Source: Mariannaea sp. PMI_226
Taxonomy: Eukaryota > Ascomycota > Sordariomycetes > Hypocreales > Nectriaceae
Reading direction: 5' to 3'
Length of the DNA stretch: 64,000 nucleotides
Assembly (NCBI GenBank): GCA_024336345.1
Contig: JANFOG010000001.1
Span: forward strand, 5,394,001 to 5,458,000
Notes under the pieces: model-generated
The model's database searches: none
What the model was told of the DNA's origin: nothing
Seen by the model: the letters and a program-made list of their open reading frames with translations, nothing else
Translations under genes and position numbers: made by a program
Shown here: one piece after another, positions 11,571-22,866 of the stretch
Layout of the letters: each line of letters begins with the position of its first letter
Position numbering within the stretch: position 1 is the first letter of the stretch

Positions 11571-14500
11571 ATGACCATCCCCTCCGGAAGAAAACTCTAC
11601 AGAATTGGCGTTGATGTTGGTATGTATGATAAGCCGAAGTGTCTGTCACGCACGACCGTCTTCCACTAACATTACTCCAAAGGTGGGACCAATACCGATG
11701 CCGTGCTCGCATGTCGGACTGCATTGCCTATTGAGAGTGAACCGGTTCCCAGTGAACACAATATTACCATCTTGGCGAGTTGCAAAAGTCAGACGACCCC
11801 GGACGTAACAACGGGGATTCAGAATGCCATACGGGAAATTCTCACCACGGCCCAGGTGCCACGAGACGCCGTTATATCAGTCAATATCGGGACCACTCAT
11901 TTTATTAACGCTGTTGTGCAAGCAGACAAGACCAACTTAAGCCGGGTTGCAGTTCTTCGACTGTGTGGCCCGTTTTGCAGAGAGGTACCACCTTTCACCG
12001 GGTTTCCATCGCCACTCCGACAAGTCTTGGAAGGGTATTCAGCTTATCTAGATGGAGGTTTAGAACGTGAGTATTCTTGTCAGAAAATGAGCATAACTAA
12101 TTCGTGAATAGTCGACGGGCGTCTCATAAAGCATGTTCGGGCTGAAGAAGTGATTGCACATGCAGATGAGATACGTAAGAGAAACATCTCGACCGTAATC
12201 GTGGTTGGTGTCTTCTCCCCGCTTGACACCTCGGATATATCACAAGAAAACTATGCGAAGAGTATTCTTCAACAAGAAATTCCGGGTGCTGACATTGTGT
12301 GTTCCCGTGACATTGGCAGAGTCGGGTTCATTGAGCGTGAGAATGCGGCCATCCTAAATGGAAGCATCTTGAAGTTTGCACGCCGAACTATACAGAGCTT
12401 TCGGCAAGCAATTTCGGAGCTTGGTTTAGGATGTCCCCTTTACCTGACACAGAATGACGGCACAATAATAGATGCTGAAGCCGCAGCATTGGCGCCTATC
12501 AAGACATTCTCCTCTGGAGCAACAGTAAGTATATCGTGTTTGCTGACAATATCGATATGTTCATTCTTCTTACAAAGAATAGAACTCCCTGACTGGTGCG
12601 ATCTTTCTATCAGGAATTCATGACAAGACCTCAGATATTGATCTCAAGACCTCTCAAATCATCATGGTCGATATAGGCGGGACGACCTCTGACTTCGCCG
12701 CACTTTCTCCATCAGGTCTTCCCCGTCAGTCCTCAGCCACCGCAAATGTAGGAGGAATTCGAACTGCATTTAGTATGCCCGAGGTCGTTAGTATCGGCCT
12801 TGGGGGAGGGTCCCTTGTACAGGTCGATAATATGAGTGCTGTCGCAGTCGGACCGATCTCCGTGGGCCATCGACTCCATACCGAGGCTCTCTGTTACGGA
12901 GGTGCAACCTTGACAGCCACGGACATTATCGTCGCTCAGGGACTTCATAGTGGAAGTTTCCCCCAGACCAAATTGGATGTAGCTCCTGAGATAATTCTTG
13001 CAGCATCTCGCCAAATTGCCGCAAAGTTAGAACGCTGCATTGATACGATGAAAACGTCGGATGCTGACGTCATTCTCTTACTTGTGGGCGGAGGATCGAT
13101 CATCCAAGCCTCAGAATTACAAAATGTGAAGAGGTGTATTCGACCCCCTTTTTTCGAGGTCGCAAATGCTGTTGGCGCGGCTATTGCGAAAGTAAGTGTC
13201 CTTGTGACTTTCAATATTCCTCAGTATGGGTAGCTGCTTACACTATCAGGTCTCTGGTGAAGTTGATAGAATTGTGATCCCAAATGGTCGGTTACACAAT
13301 ACCATCGTTTCAGATCTTAAAGCAGAGGCAATCAACCTGGCACTCCAGAATGGCGCCCGTCCGGGTTCAGTGGAGATAATGGATCTTGACGTGATTCCCT
13401 TACAGTACGCGACAAACAATGCTGTTAGAGTCGTTACAAAATCTGTGAGCTGCTTCTACCATACGATGTGGCACATCTAACTCTTATTAGACTGGAGAAT
13501 TGGACTGGAAACCAGTCAAAATGTTGACTTCAACGGAAATAGATGGCCTTACTATCGATTATATTCAGGATTGCAGAGATGAAGACAAACCCACTAATCA
13601 CAATGGCGCACATATTCCATTAAATGACCTCTTCAACATTGATCTTGAAACTTACTGTCCTGAGGTTTCACGCGCCACAGGGGAGTGGTTTGTTTCTGAA
13701 ATTGACCTCGAATTCATCGGAGAGGGTTGCGGAATTCTTGGCACGGGAGGCGGTGGATCCGTCTACTCAGCTCTATTGCACTCAAGAGAAACCCTGCGGA
13801 TGACGGCCTCGAAGGGAATGCGCATCGTTGAAGCACCAACCCTCCCGGCAGGCAGCAGTGTTGCTATGATTGCTTTTGCTGGCGCACCCTCCGTGTCAAA
13901 TGAGCGACTAATTGGTGGGGACGAGCTAGCGCTGGCATCTCAGGAATTATCTCGGTTTCTTGGCATCGCAGGTTATGATGCCATGATGGCGGCTGAGATT
14001 GGAGGTTCCAACGGTATGCGTACGTTCGCAGCTGCCGCGACCATGGGTATCCCCATCGTTGACGCCGACACTATGGGTAGAGCGTTCCCAAAAGTTGACA
14101 TGGCGCTGCCGTATGTCTTTGGTCAGGCAAATCCAGCACCAGCTGTCCTGTCTGATGCACGTGGCAATGTGCAGGTGGTTGCCCGTGTGGAAGACAGCCA
14201 TCGATTTGAAACTATCATCCGATCTGCATGTGTGGAGCTTGGTCTATACACGGCACTGAGTTTGGCCCCGGTATCAAGGGAGATTGTCGAGGAATATTGT
14301 TGCTTAGGTGGGCTATCGCTGGCATGGTTCATGGGTCGAGCGATCTGCCTCGCCCGGAAACGCAAGGAGGATATAGTTCAATCTCTGGTATGCTATACTC
14401 TTGGAGATTAACTACTATATGCTAACACTCCTTAGCTCTCAGTTATTCCTGGTGGTCGGCTGTTGTACACAGGTAAAGTGGTGGATGTGCAGAGAGAGGT

Positions 14501-15016
14501 CAAGGGCGGATGGACAATCGGATCTGCTACTCTCGAGCCGTTCACCGACGAAGACGCAAAATCCGATACAATTCAGACAGATCCGAGGCAGTTAGTTCTA
14601 ACATATCAAGTAAGACTCCCATACATCCCCTATTAGCTCATGAACTGATGCGTTTGTATTAGAATGAGTTTTTCAGCGCGGTTCTACAAGACACATCGAG
14701 GGCCTCGAAAGTGGAAGTTCTTTGTACCACTCCAGATCTCATTACTGTTATCGACTCTCATAGTGGAACTGCATTGGCAACGCATGAATTACGATACGGG
14801 CTTCGAGTAGCAGTAATCGCTATGCCAGCACACCCATTGTGGATGACAGAAGTCGGGCTCAAGGCAGGCGGGCCGCAGGCATTTGGGTGAGTCAGTATTT
14901 TAGTTGTAATCGTAGCCAATGCTAACACACAATTTCTCAGCCTGGATAGCCCATATCAACCTTTTGGATCAGCTTGGAGTAAACCTCCATCCATCTTCAG
15001 CACGTATTCAAAGTAG
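11571..15016 (+). CDS. Hydantoinase A/oxoprolinase-like protein fused to a DUF917 domain
   Basis: Nine exons: 11571-11619, 11683-12066, 12112-12524, 12583-13191, 13250-13444, 13491-14387, 14436-14609, 14663-14886, 14941-15016, giving 1,006 residues; every junction uses GT..AG and keeps phase. Residues 1-600 match the hydantoinase/oxoprolinase A type, an ASKHA-fold ATPase, with phosphate-binding motifs GVDVGGTNTDA (about 13-23) and MVDIGGTTSDFA (about 310-321) and the GLGGGS segment. From about residue 615 the protein becomes a DUF917 domain (GTGGGGSVYS, AAEIGGSNGMR, DADTMGRAFP). There is no hydantoinase B/oxoprolinase C-terminal part in the protein or window. HydA relatives hydrolyse hydantoins, oxoproline or related cyclic amides with ATP. 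Context with the permease suggests uptake followed by ATP-dependent ring opening; the exact substrate is unknown. Probably cytosolic, since no targeting sequence is seen. Confidence 0.9.
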
Positions 15017-15652
15017 ACTGACCACATTTCGAAATACGCAATCTATACTATAGCAATAAAGTTATATTGAAATCCAAAGAGTACAATATCCTTAGTTAGA
15101 GATTTTAGTGGTTATACTCATACTCTTTTGTGTATTGTTTAGTTCTATCCTTGTTTCAATGTCCAAAAGCAATAGTTTCTAGATACTAAGTAATATCCTA
15201 AAGCTCTCTACTATTCTTCTTATAATATTCTTAGCAAATATAATATACTAGTTATGGAACGAGGAAAGGACACAATACCCTCTCAGCTAATAGACCAAAG
15301 ATCTAGCAATAATTACAATAATCGCATTATTCTGTTGCCTCATACCCAGATATAGGGGTTTACCCATTATATATCGTATATTTAAGGTATATTTCAAATC
15401 CAGATACTCTCAAAGTTAATGCTAATTGCTAAAAGTCTTGTAGCATTCAAATTAAGTCTTCAATCCTTAGCATATGAACTCATCCATCAAGCTGCATAGA
15501 GGCGTCTCGTTTACAATAAACTGCAAAACATCCGAGGTGGAATCTGCAGGGCAGTCTTGCCTTTTCGCAGCTAGATACCTAGGCAAAACCTTGCTCTCCT
15601 TCGTCTTTAGAACCCTTCATCCTTGGCGACATGGATAGGCGATGGAGTGCTT
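15017..15652. other. AT-rich intergenic stretch, possibly lightly RIP-affected repeat
   Basis: AT-rich sequence with frequent CTA/TAG trinucleotides between two genes whose 3' ends converge. It resembles mutated repeat DNA rather than a normal terminator region, but no element could be identified. No coding signal. Confidence 0.4.
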
Positions 15653-17164
15653 CTAAGTCTCTTCGGGCTTGCGCCCATAGACATAACGCACCAAGAAATA
15701 GCTATGAACACTGCGGTTACGGAATGCCTTACGCATGCCCATGAGGAATATCTGGTATTCATCTCTGGGCCAGTTGAGGACATTGTTCCACAACATGAGG
15801 GTGTAGCCTTTTGGCAACACGTCAGGGTACATCTCCAGTCAAATTAAGGGGTGGGGTTTCTTACCCTCGATATCATTCTCCAATGTGAGCTTGACAAACC
15901 GACCAACCTCGGCAAGCTTGGGATCCTTGGGCCAATCACCAATAGGAATCTAAAGCATGTTAAATCAGGCGACGGATAAAGTGGCTGTAATCCGTTGGGC
16001 ACCCACCTTGTAGTCCACCGTCTTAATATCAACGAAGCCAGCTTCCTCAACCGCCTTCTGCTGAATATCATGGACGAAAAATGGACGACCCATGGCCGCG
16101 CCACCATCATCGTACAGCTTCTTACAAAGTTTCAACACAGGCTCCTGGTCGACAGTCCCATCATCGCTACGGAACTCAATGTCAGCCTCGCCTGATTGCA
16201 TCCAACCTCCGGGGACACAACAGCGATAGGCCTCTTTGAAGAGAGCGGTCCAATCCTTAACGGCGCCGAAAAGGTAACGGATGTGGATAAAGTCGAATGT
16301 GTTGTCCTTCCAGGTCCAGTTTTCGGTGGCATCATCGATTTCGAAGCGCACATTCGGAGGAATCCATTTGGGCTGGCAGGGGGAGAGATCGGTGCCAGTC
16401 ACTTCAGCACTTGGATATTGGTCGGCGAAGTCACTAGCATTTGTAAGCAGGAAATTTGCGCTTAAATGATGAGGTTGCCATACATCGCCCAAATGCCTCA
16501 TGAGATTGTCAGTATTAGAGATCCTCATGTGCAGTGGAGCGTCCAAAAACTTACCGCTTCCTGTGCCAACATCAAGGACTCGCTGGATAAAGCATTATAC
16601 ACATCAATACACGGCTGTCGGTAATTCCAAGTATCCGCAAGAAATGCGCACCTGTACATCATCTTTAATGGGAGCAAGGAACAGCCTGCCATCCAAAAGA
16701 ACAGTGAGGTAGTGGTGACTGAAGTGCAAACGTCAGCGCGAAGTGAGTAATTAGGCACCAAGATCTAAAGTCGCACGTAATATCGACAGACTCTAGCTGC
16801 TGCTCATCGTTGGGGAAAGAATAATCGGTAGTGAATTTGTCACTATGAAAGGTGCGTCCCTGAACTTGGCGGTACTCGAAAATGCTGGCAGAGACAGACG
16901 CTGTAGAACTTTCTCTATGAAATCGCATGAATAAGGTGCGTCATAACACGATTCCGAGGTCCACTCACACGTCCGATCCAAGAGATGAGTCGGCATCATC
17001 CTGACGAACCGTCAGCCACCCCTACACGGCAAAAAGGGTGATTCAAATCTTACGTCCAAGTCCGCGGGGACAAGCTCATTTTGAGGAGAGGGAGACGATA
17101 AAGGCGCGGCATCGGGTGTCGGCGACTTGGCTGGTGAATTTTGCTTAACAGGCTGATCCGACAT
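15653..17164 (-). CDS. LaeA-like SAM-dependent methyltransferase
   Basis: Nine exons: 17164-17054, 17000-16969, 16914-16777, 16718-16652, 16582-16555, 16496-16484, 16433-16007, 15949-15865, 15807-15653, giving 351 residues. The family sequence is rebuilt only if a 13-nt microexon (16496-16484) is included: it supplies the end of SAM motif I, VLDVGTGSGIWAIDFAD (about 118-134). Other family stretches are SVSASIFEYRQVQGRTFHS, VTGTDLSP, FDFIHIRYL and a C-terminal YFLVRYVYGRKPEE. The low-complexity N-terminus rich in Pro, Ser and Asp is typical. LaeA-like proteins are class I methyltransferases, often nuclear, that influence secondary metabolism and development; many paralogues have no known substrate. 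Which LaeA-like subgroup this belongs to is not determinable here. Upstream frames to 17454 look like leader or noise. Confidence 0.88.
16484..16496 (-). other. 13-nt microexon of the LaeA-like gene
   Basis: The tiny exon is flanked by AG at 16498-16497 and GT at 16483-16482. It adds four codons plus splice phases and completes the G-x-G-x-G SAM-binding loop. Without it the flanking exons are out of frame at the most conserved point of the protein. Confidence 0.8.
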
Positions 17165-17719
17165 GGCGACGTATGAAAGCAGCGCGGAAGTCCAGTACGA
17201 GGTAGTGTGCGGAAGCAAGAAACATGGTAAATAAGAGCAGTTCGGGGGCGGTGGATAGGGAGAGAGGGGAATACCTGGTTACTGTGTCTGCGTCGTAACC
17301 CAGCGATGGGGAATCGCATGATGGGGGCGGAGCATCTGCATCTTATCAGCTTATCAAATCCAGTTTTACCCGCGTCGGCCCGTCCCAAAACCCGGAAGCT
17401 ACCTCTTAGCAAGCTGTGCATTTCGGTGGTGGTGGGTCGAACCGTCCAATACACTTCTCAATTTTAGTGTATTTACCATAAATGCAAAACGCATACTTCT
17501 TATTTTTATAGAAAAGCTTCTTATTATTTTCCATTAAGCTATATTTTAATATTTATAAATATAGAATATTCTATTAAAAGTGGTATATCAAAATATGTCT
17601 AACCCTACCATTTCCACGAAAGGTGTCGTCATACTCTCATATAACCAGACCTAAAAACTAGAGAAGCTTGGTTTATTATACAACCAGCCTGAGCCCGCTA
17701 TTTACTACAAGCAATTAGC
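17165..17719. other. Intergenic, AT-rich after 17460
   Basis: The first 300 bp are the presumed promoter and leader of the LaeA-like gene. From about 17460 to 17600 the sequence is strongly AT-rich and has no coding signal. Confidence 0.5.
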
Positions 17720-18390
17720 CTTCACCATTGACCTCAATCGCATACTAAGACATCAGGCGATAGGCGTGAAGTGGCCAAATCCACCCGCCGCGGTCTCAAA
17801 GCCCTTATTTTCTTGCTAGACTTGCCAGACTCAGAGCATCTTCTACTACGCCTCGATGGCTCTCAGCCTCACCCGCACCTGAAAATCTACCGTAGTGGTT
17901 TCGAGAACGCAAATGGACCAGTGACCGAGCGCGACGAGTAATGCAGCAGTATAGCACGCAGTTTTCCAGCCAAGAGTTACACATCAGTATAGGAGCTCGC
18001 TAGCCGTGATTTCAAGGGTGAAGGAGACTACCAAGACTGGCTTGTGCGGAAACACAGCAAGCTTGTAAGTGAAGCCGCCGAATTTGCGCATCAGCAAGCT
18101 TGATCGTGCTATGTCAAGTTCCAAGACATATATTGCAATTGTTTTTGAATATGTCGACGAAGGCGATAATCGCCCGGAGATTGTGGAGGAAGCGGATACC
18201 TTTTTTTTTTTTTTTTTGGCTCGCTGGCCTCAGTCATACCTCCTCCCCAGCTGCAAGGAATTGGAAAAGCGGAGTCCTTGTAGACCTGTCGGATATCATT
18301 CACCCTAGTGGCTTTGGATGGCTCCAAAAAGGGTATGGGCCAAGGATAGCGAGCGAGCTCTTGCTACCATAGCACCCACTCCTCTATTCT
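17720..18390 (+). pseudogene. Decayed relic of a conserved fungal hypothetical protein, with a 17-T tract
   Basis: Protein-like segments lie in shifting frames with stops between them: ALIFLLDLPDSEHLLLRLDG near 17790, DYQDWLVRKHSKLVSEAAEF near 18030-18090, then IAIVFEYVDEGDNRPEIVEE followed, after a run of 17 T at 18201-18217, by NWKSGVLVDLSDIIHPSGFG. The last two segments resemble a widespread fungal family of unknown function with an FEYVEEGEN..WKSGVLVDLSDI pattern; this is from memory. The T-run sits where the family has consecutive phenylalanines, so expansion of that run probably caused a frameshift. I read it as a non-functional copy. Confidence 0.45.
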
Positions 18391-18851
18391 ACTCGTCGTC
18401 TGGCAGCCAGTAATTAGGAATAGAAGAGTAGGCCAGCTATGTAAAGCTTCAAGCTTGTTTGGTAAACCATGGGGATCCGACAGAGACAGACTGAACAGGG
18501 CGTCAAAGAGCACATTCAGCATGGGCCTCGTCAGATGACAGAATTTGAGTGCTACATAGCAAGGTATAGTATGGGCTTAAGGAAATGCGGGTACAATATG
18601 GGCGATGTCTCACGTCGGCCGAAACGTACATATGACGAGTTTCCTCGGGTATAGTCTATAACCAGTCAAAAAGCTGATATTGGGTATCTAGCAGTCTATT
18701 GGGTATGAGTTGTGAGGTGTGCCACGTGAGAGATGCATGAGTTCCCAGCTTATAACCAACATGATGAATGACCTGACTTCTGCCTAACCTGCCCATCTTC
18801 AGTTAAATTCACCAGCCTCACAATCGCCAGTCCTTCGATCGCCAGCTTCCA
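18391..18851. other. Intergenic / promoter region of the 18.85 kb gene
   Basis: Short open frames only. The CT- and A-rich stretch before 18852 could be promoter. No recognised element. Confidence 0.4.
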
Positions 18852-20262
18852 ATGGATTCATCTAGCGAGCCAAACCGCGTATGCCTCAATGTCGCTATTG
18901 ACCATCGAATACGGAGATTGTTTCGGCCGCTACCACGACCTGGAGGTAACATAAGTCGAGGCAGGCATGCTGATTACATTAGAACGTTGGGGTGTGAGAA
19001 TGGGAAGGACGAAGACAAAGTGGAAGTAACAGCCAAATTAGCGGAACCATCATCAACTGGTGGGATCATGGTGGTTCTACAACAACCAAGATCGAACCAT
19101 CCATTTGAAGAGGGCATTGAGGAGGTGATTAACACATGCCCAACCCTTCGCGCAATTCAAGATTCGTTCGCAACAGCATCATGCAATACCCTCAACATAG
19201 TTGAGGATATTTCAATAGTTGATCTACTTCCATATGATTCAAAGGAGGATATGAAATGTATGGACGATGAAGAGATGCAAGATGCCTTCTGCGCTATCGT
19301 CAGGGTTCTTTTTGAGAAGAAGCCTGATGTGGTATTTTGCGCTGGAAGGATTTGAGTTAAAAAATGTCTCAAGGGTGAGGCGTGGAAAGTCGAAAGCGTG
19401 GGGGTTTCTAGGATATTTTATCAACCTCCTATTACACTCGATGGGGAAAATAACAAGACTAAACGTCTTCGGCGAGTGAATGGGTTCCACCCCAGCACCG
19501 CTATGAACCATTACCCAGAACATAGCTGCTTGAGACAGCTGCTTATGCTTGAGATTGCACAGACGTGTGGGCTATACAGAGGTGATTGGAAGGAAGAACG
19601 ATGGATGAGAGAGTTCAGGATCCAATGTGAAGAAACATTCTTGCATAGACAAGGTATGTCTACCTCGTGGCCCCCTTTGATAGGTGAACTATATAGCTTA
19701 TATACGTCAACTACTATAGACAGCCGGTTAGTATTCCTTGTTTGTAACCTAGGGTAAACATACATTAACATATATGTGGAACAGTAAATTCATACCTGAC
19801 TATAGTAGTCTCTATTCCAATAGGATGGAGATTATCCGTTCGACGATTTGCAACATTGCCTCCGAGCCGGGCGATACCGATTCTAATACACTTTACAGTA
19901 GCCTAATGAATAGTCGGTTGAGTGAGCTCTGCAATGATGCAGGCCTCATATTGGCCAGATTGGCCAGATTGGATGAGGATGGGGATGAGGATGAGGATGA
20001 GGATGAGGATAAGAGCGCCTTGGATTCAGTACTGTTGGAGATTACACAACTAAGTGATAGCTTGCCGGATTCTAATGGTTGGTTTGGATGCGTACAGTTG
20101 AGGAAAACGATTTCAGGGGGTATAAAGTCAGCAAATGAATCTATCCTTATGCAATATGGTGAGAGGATAGAGCTGGATCTCGAACGGGCTAGCAATGCAT
20201 TCATTGAGATGGCGGAAGGGCTGGAAAGAATTCTATGGGACATTATGCAAAATGAGGAATAA
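18852..20262 (+). pseudogene. Uncharacterised fungal protein gene interrupted by an in-frame TGA
   Basis: The frame from 18852 continues past a TGA at 19353-19355 with unchanged protein character (CAGRI, stop, VKKCLKGEAWKVESVGVSRI) to about 19653. Recalled homologues have a tryptophan at the stop (GKIW), so a TGG to TGA nonsense change is the simplest reading. A 7-nt microexon (19720-19726) and a last exon 19785-20262 can be joined in phase, which would make a 428-codon gene if the TGA is counted through. Notable segments: IDHRIRRLFRPLPRPGG near the N-terminus, GIMVVLQQP, VNGFHPSTAMNHYPEHSCLR, CGLYRGDWKEE, and a DED-repeat acidic run near 19975-20010. No catalytic motif or membrane segment is seen; function unknown. 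An alternative is that a 42-nt in-frame intron removes the stop (GT..CTCAAG), but it would delete the conserved segment. Confidence 0.55.
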
Positions 20263-21296
20263 TGCAATAGTAAGAAATAAGTAGATAGAAGAAGAAAGGG
20301 CAAATATACTGTACTAGGAGGAAAGCCCATGCCTAAAACTATCTTAGGGCTTAGATTGGGGTTAGTATTACTCTAAATATACCCATTCGGTGGCTTTAGC
20401 TTTGCGCCCAGAAGACGAAAACGTACTAGAATATACTAATGCTTCTATTATATCTAGAGGGTCTAGTCCATTTACTAATAAGTAGTCCTAATAAGCTAAA
20501 ATTCTCATCATCTATTTACTCACTCGCTTGCCCCTAGGTACTCTCACCGGAGCCTATGCCACAAGCAATGGAGGGGATGGGAAGACACCAGCCTATTTCA
20601 GTCGCTGGACATACACCCCGATCGCACAGGAGATTGTGGAAGGAGTGAAAGTGTCCACCCTGTTTTGTTGGGCTCGTTGATCGTACCACGACTCAAGATC
20701 ATTATGAAGAGAGGCTCGCTATGGGAAGCATGAAAAGATTTGTGCAACTCCTCAGAGATCGGACGTGAAGTACCGCCTTCGTGCTTAACTCGTTCCAGTA
20801 GTTGCTGGGCTTATGCAGGTCCTTTATATATAGGCTAATTAGGGGGAGATCTAGTGGTTTTCGATTTGGAAGCACTCAGCTTCACCACCCACTGACAAGA
20901 AGCGAACCATTACGGGCTTGGCCATGAGGGTACTGGTAAACGGATGGCCTCGATACGCACAGACTGCGAGCGTCAGCGTGTGCGGAGAGTTTTCAAATGC
21001 GGAAACGAATGAGTCCATTCAAAAGTAGAGGATGACCCTAATTGCGATGGCTACAGCTTCACACACTATGTCGGACGCATCTTTGTATGAGTATTATTGC
21101 TTTTCATCCACAAGTTTGTTTCATAGGTACCAACCTAGAAGTATGACTCAACCCTGATTCACGACAAAGTTAAATAAAAGTGTATTTTAGTCAGCTATTT
21201 TAGTGCCTAAGATGTGATTTCTAATATACATGTTATGCTATCAGATTATAAAGGGGAAAGGAGAGACTTGACTAGTAATGGGCCTCAAGCTCAAGC
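20263..21296. other. Intergenic, no supported gene
   Basis: About 1 kb with stops in all frames. Mildly AT-rich near 20340-20520 and 21160-21250. Nothing recognisable. Confidence 0.5.
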
Positions 21297-22866
21297 CTAA
21301 AGGCAGCATCTCTTAGTCTCACATAGGTTGCTGCATACGACTTGGCATCCGTTCGGATTCCCCTTTCGCTGCTTCATTTCGTTTGAACCGGAACCTCTAA
21401 CACTGGCTCCAGTAGTCCGAGCTGTTAGTTCAGCGTCCAAAGTTTCAACAGAGGATGGTAAGACTTCTGGCTGAAGAGTAGCAGAATGTATTCCATAAGC
21501 ATGAAGACATTCCATGATTACCTTCGCTTTCTCAGCAAAATTCTCAACTGCCTCGTTATCTTTGAGAACAATGTGGGCAGAGGTGATAGTCTTTTGCTGG
21601 TCCAATCGCCAAATATGTAGTTCGTGAACGTTTTGAATGCCCGGGACCTGTAGCTATTAATTTTATGTCGTTCGATTCTGGAAGGGGGCAAAGCTATGCA
21701 CCTGCTCCATGTCATGTTTGACATGTTCTAAATCGATGCCGGGCGGTGCAATTTGGAGCAAGATCGCACCACTATTCTTGGTCAATGGGATTGCAGAGAG
21801 CAAGATCATAATAGCGATAAAGACGCTGATAGCCGGATCAATGTAATATCGCCGATGACCCTCGGTTTGCCATATCACAACGGCTGCGATAACAACTCCA
21901 ATATTGTTGATAGCATCGCCAACAACATGAACAAAGACACCAAACATGCCCAAATCACGTCCAGAGTTTTTAATCACCGCGGTGTTGTGCTTGTGCGCCT
22001 GGTGAGCAAGTGATGTCTGACGTAGTGTTAGCTAATTCATCCTATCAATCCACAATTGCCACCAAACTCTTTTACATACCAGCTCAACTTGGCTCCCTTC
22101 TTGGCACTCCTCGTCTTCGTGTTCATGGTCATGTTTATGACCATGACTATGGCCGTCGCCATGGTCGTGTTCTGGATGGTACATTTCGTGTAAGATTAGA
22201 TCTATAAGGTGGTGGCAATTGCGCTTTACTTGCCATGAAGGAACGACAACACTAAAACATTCAATCCCAGGCCAATGCTTCCTACGATCAAGACAAGCTT
22301 GGGGTTATTCACGGCTTGGGTAGCTAGTTAGCCTCTGAGGTGCGTTTCAGGGATATGGTGTTGACGTACGAGTAATGTCGACAAATCGTTCAATCGCTTG
22401 GACGAAGATGCTGACACTGAGAGCCAGAAGGAAGACACCGTTGAAGAAGGCACCCAGTAGACTTGCTCTTTGATATCCAAACGTGTACTGCTGGGGCGCT
22501 GGCTCGGAACGCTCTTGCACCTACAACGGGGATTAGTAGGCGTTCTGAGGTCTTTTCGGGGTCAAAGGAGTGCGCGAACAATCAACGCAGTCAGCGCAAC
22601 AACAATACCGACCAAGTCGCTTAACTGCACATGGATGTTAGTCTCACCTAACCGCGTCCGCCCAAAAAAACATACATAGTGGAATGCGTCAGCCACTAGT
22701 GCTAACGAATGAGTGAGGAATCCAACTGTCTCTTAGGTCAGTCTCATCACATTTCCCATCAATCGAGCACAAAATACGAACCAACAAGTTCCGTGATAAA
22801 GAAGCTAAACGAGATGCAGATTGTAAGATACAAACGCTGTTTCTTGGTCATTTGTATGCGGAACAT
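21297..22866 (-). CDS. Cation diffusion facilitator (zinc-type CDF transporter)
   Basis: Eight exons: 22866-22782, 22725-22676, 22624-22580, 22520-22370, 22314-22234, 22171-22080, 22016-21702, 21647-21297, giving 389 residues. Six transmembrane segments are expected; TM2 contains SLALVADAFHYLSDLVG and TM5 VHVVGDAINNIGV, holding the metal-site His and Asp residues of CDF proteins. Between TM4 and TM5 is a His-rich loop (EHDHGDGHSHGHKHDHEHED), typical of vacuolar Zn/Cd/Co exporters such as Zrc1/Cot1. The C-terminal cytosolic domain has NVHELHIWRLD. Such proteins move zinc from cytosol into vacuole or ER. The intron 22233-22172 has a GC donor (GCAAGT) and AG acceptor; the neighbouring GT would break the His-rich frame. 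Confidence 0.92.
22172..22233 (-). other. GC-AG intron in the CDF gene
   Basis: The donor reads CATG|GCAAGT and the acceptor CCAG|AACACG. Use of this GC donor keeps phase into the His-rich loop; the nearby GTAAAG donor would shift the frame and destroy it. Confidence 0.75.

Noticed and set aside
17050..17454. Minus-strand frame of 134 codons upstream of the LaeA-like gene
   Set aside because: Overlaps exon 1 in a different frame and has no family similarity; exon 1 at 17164 fits homologues better.
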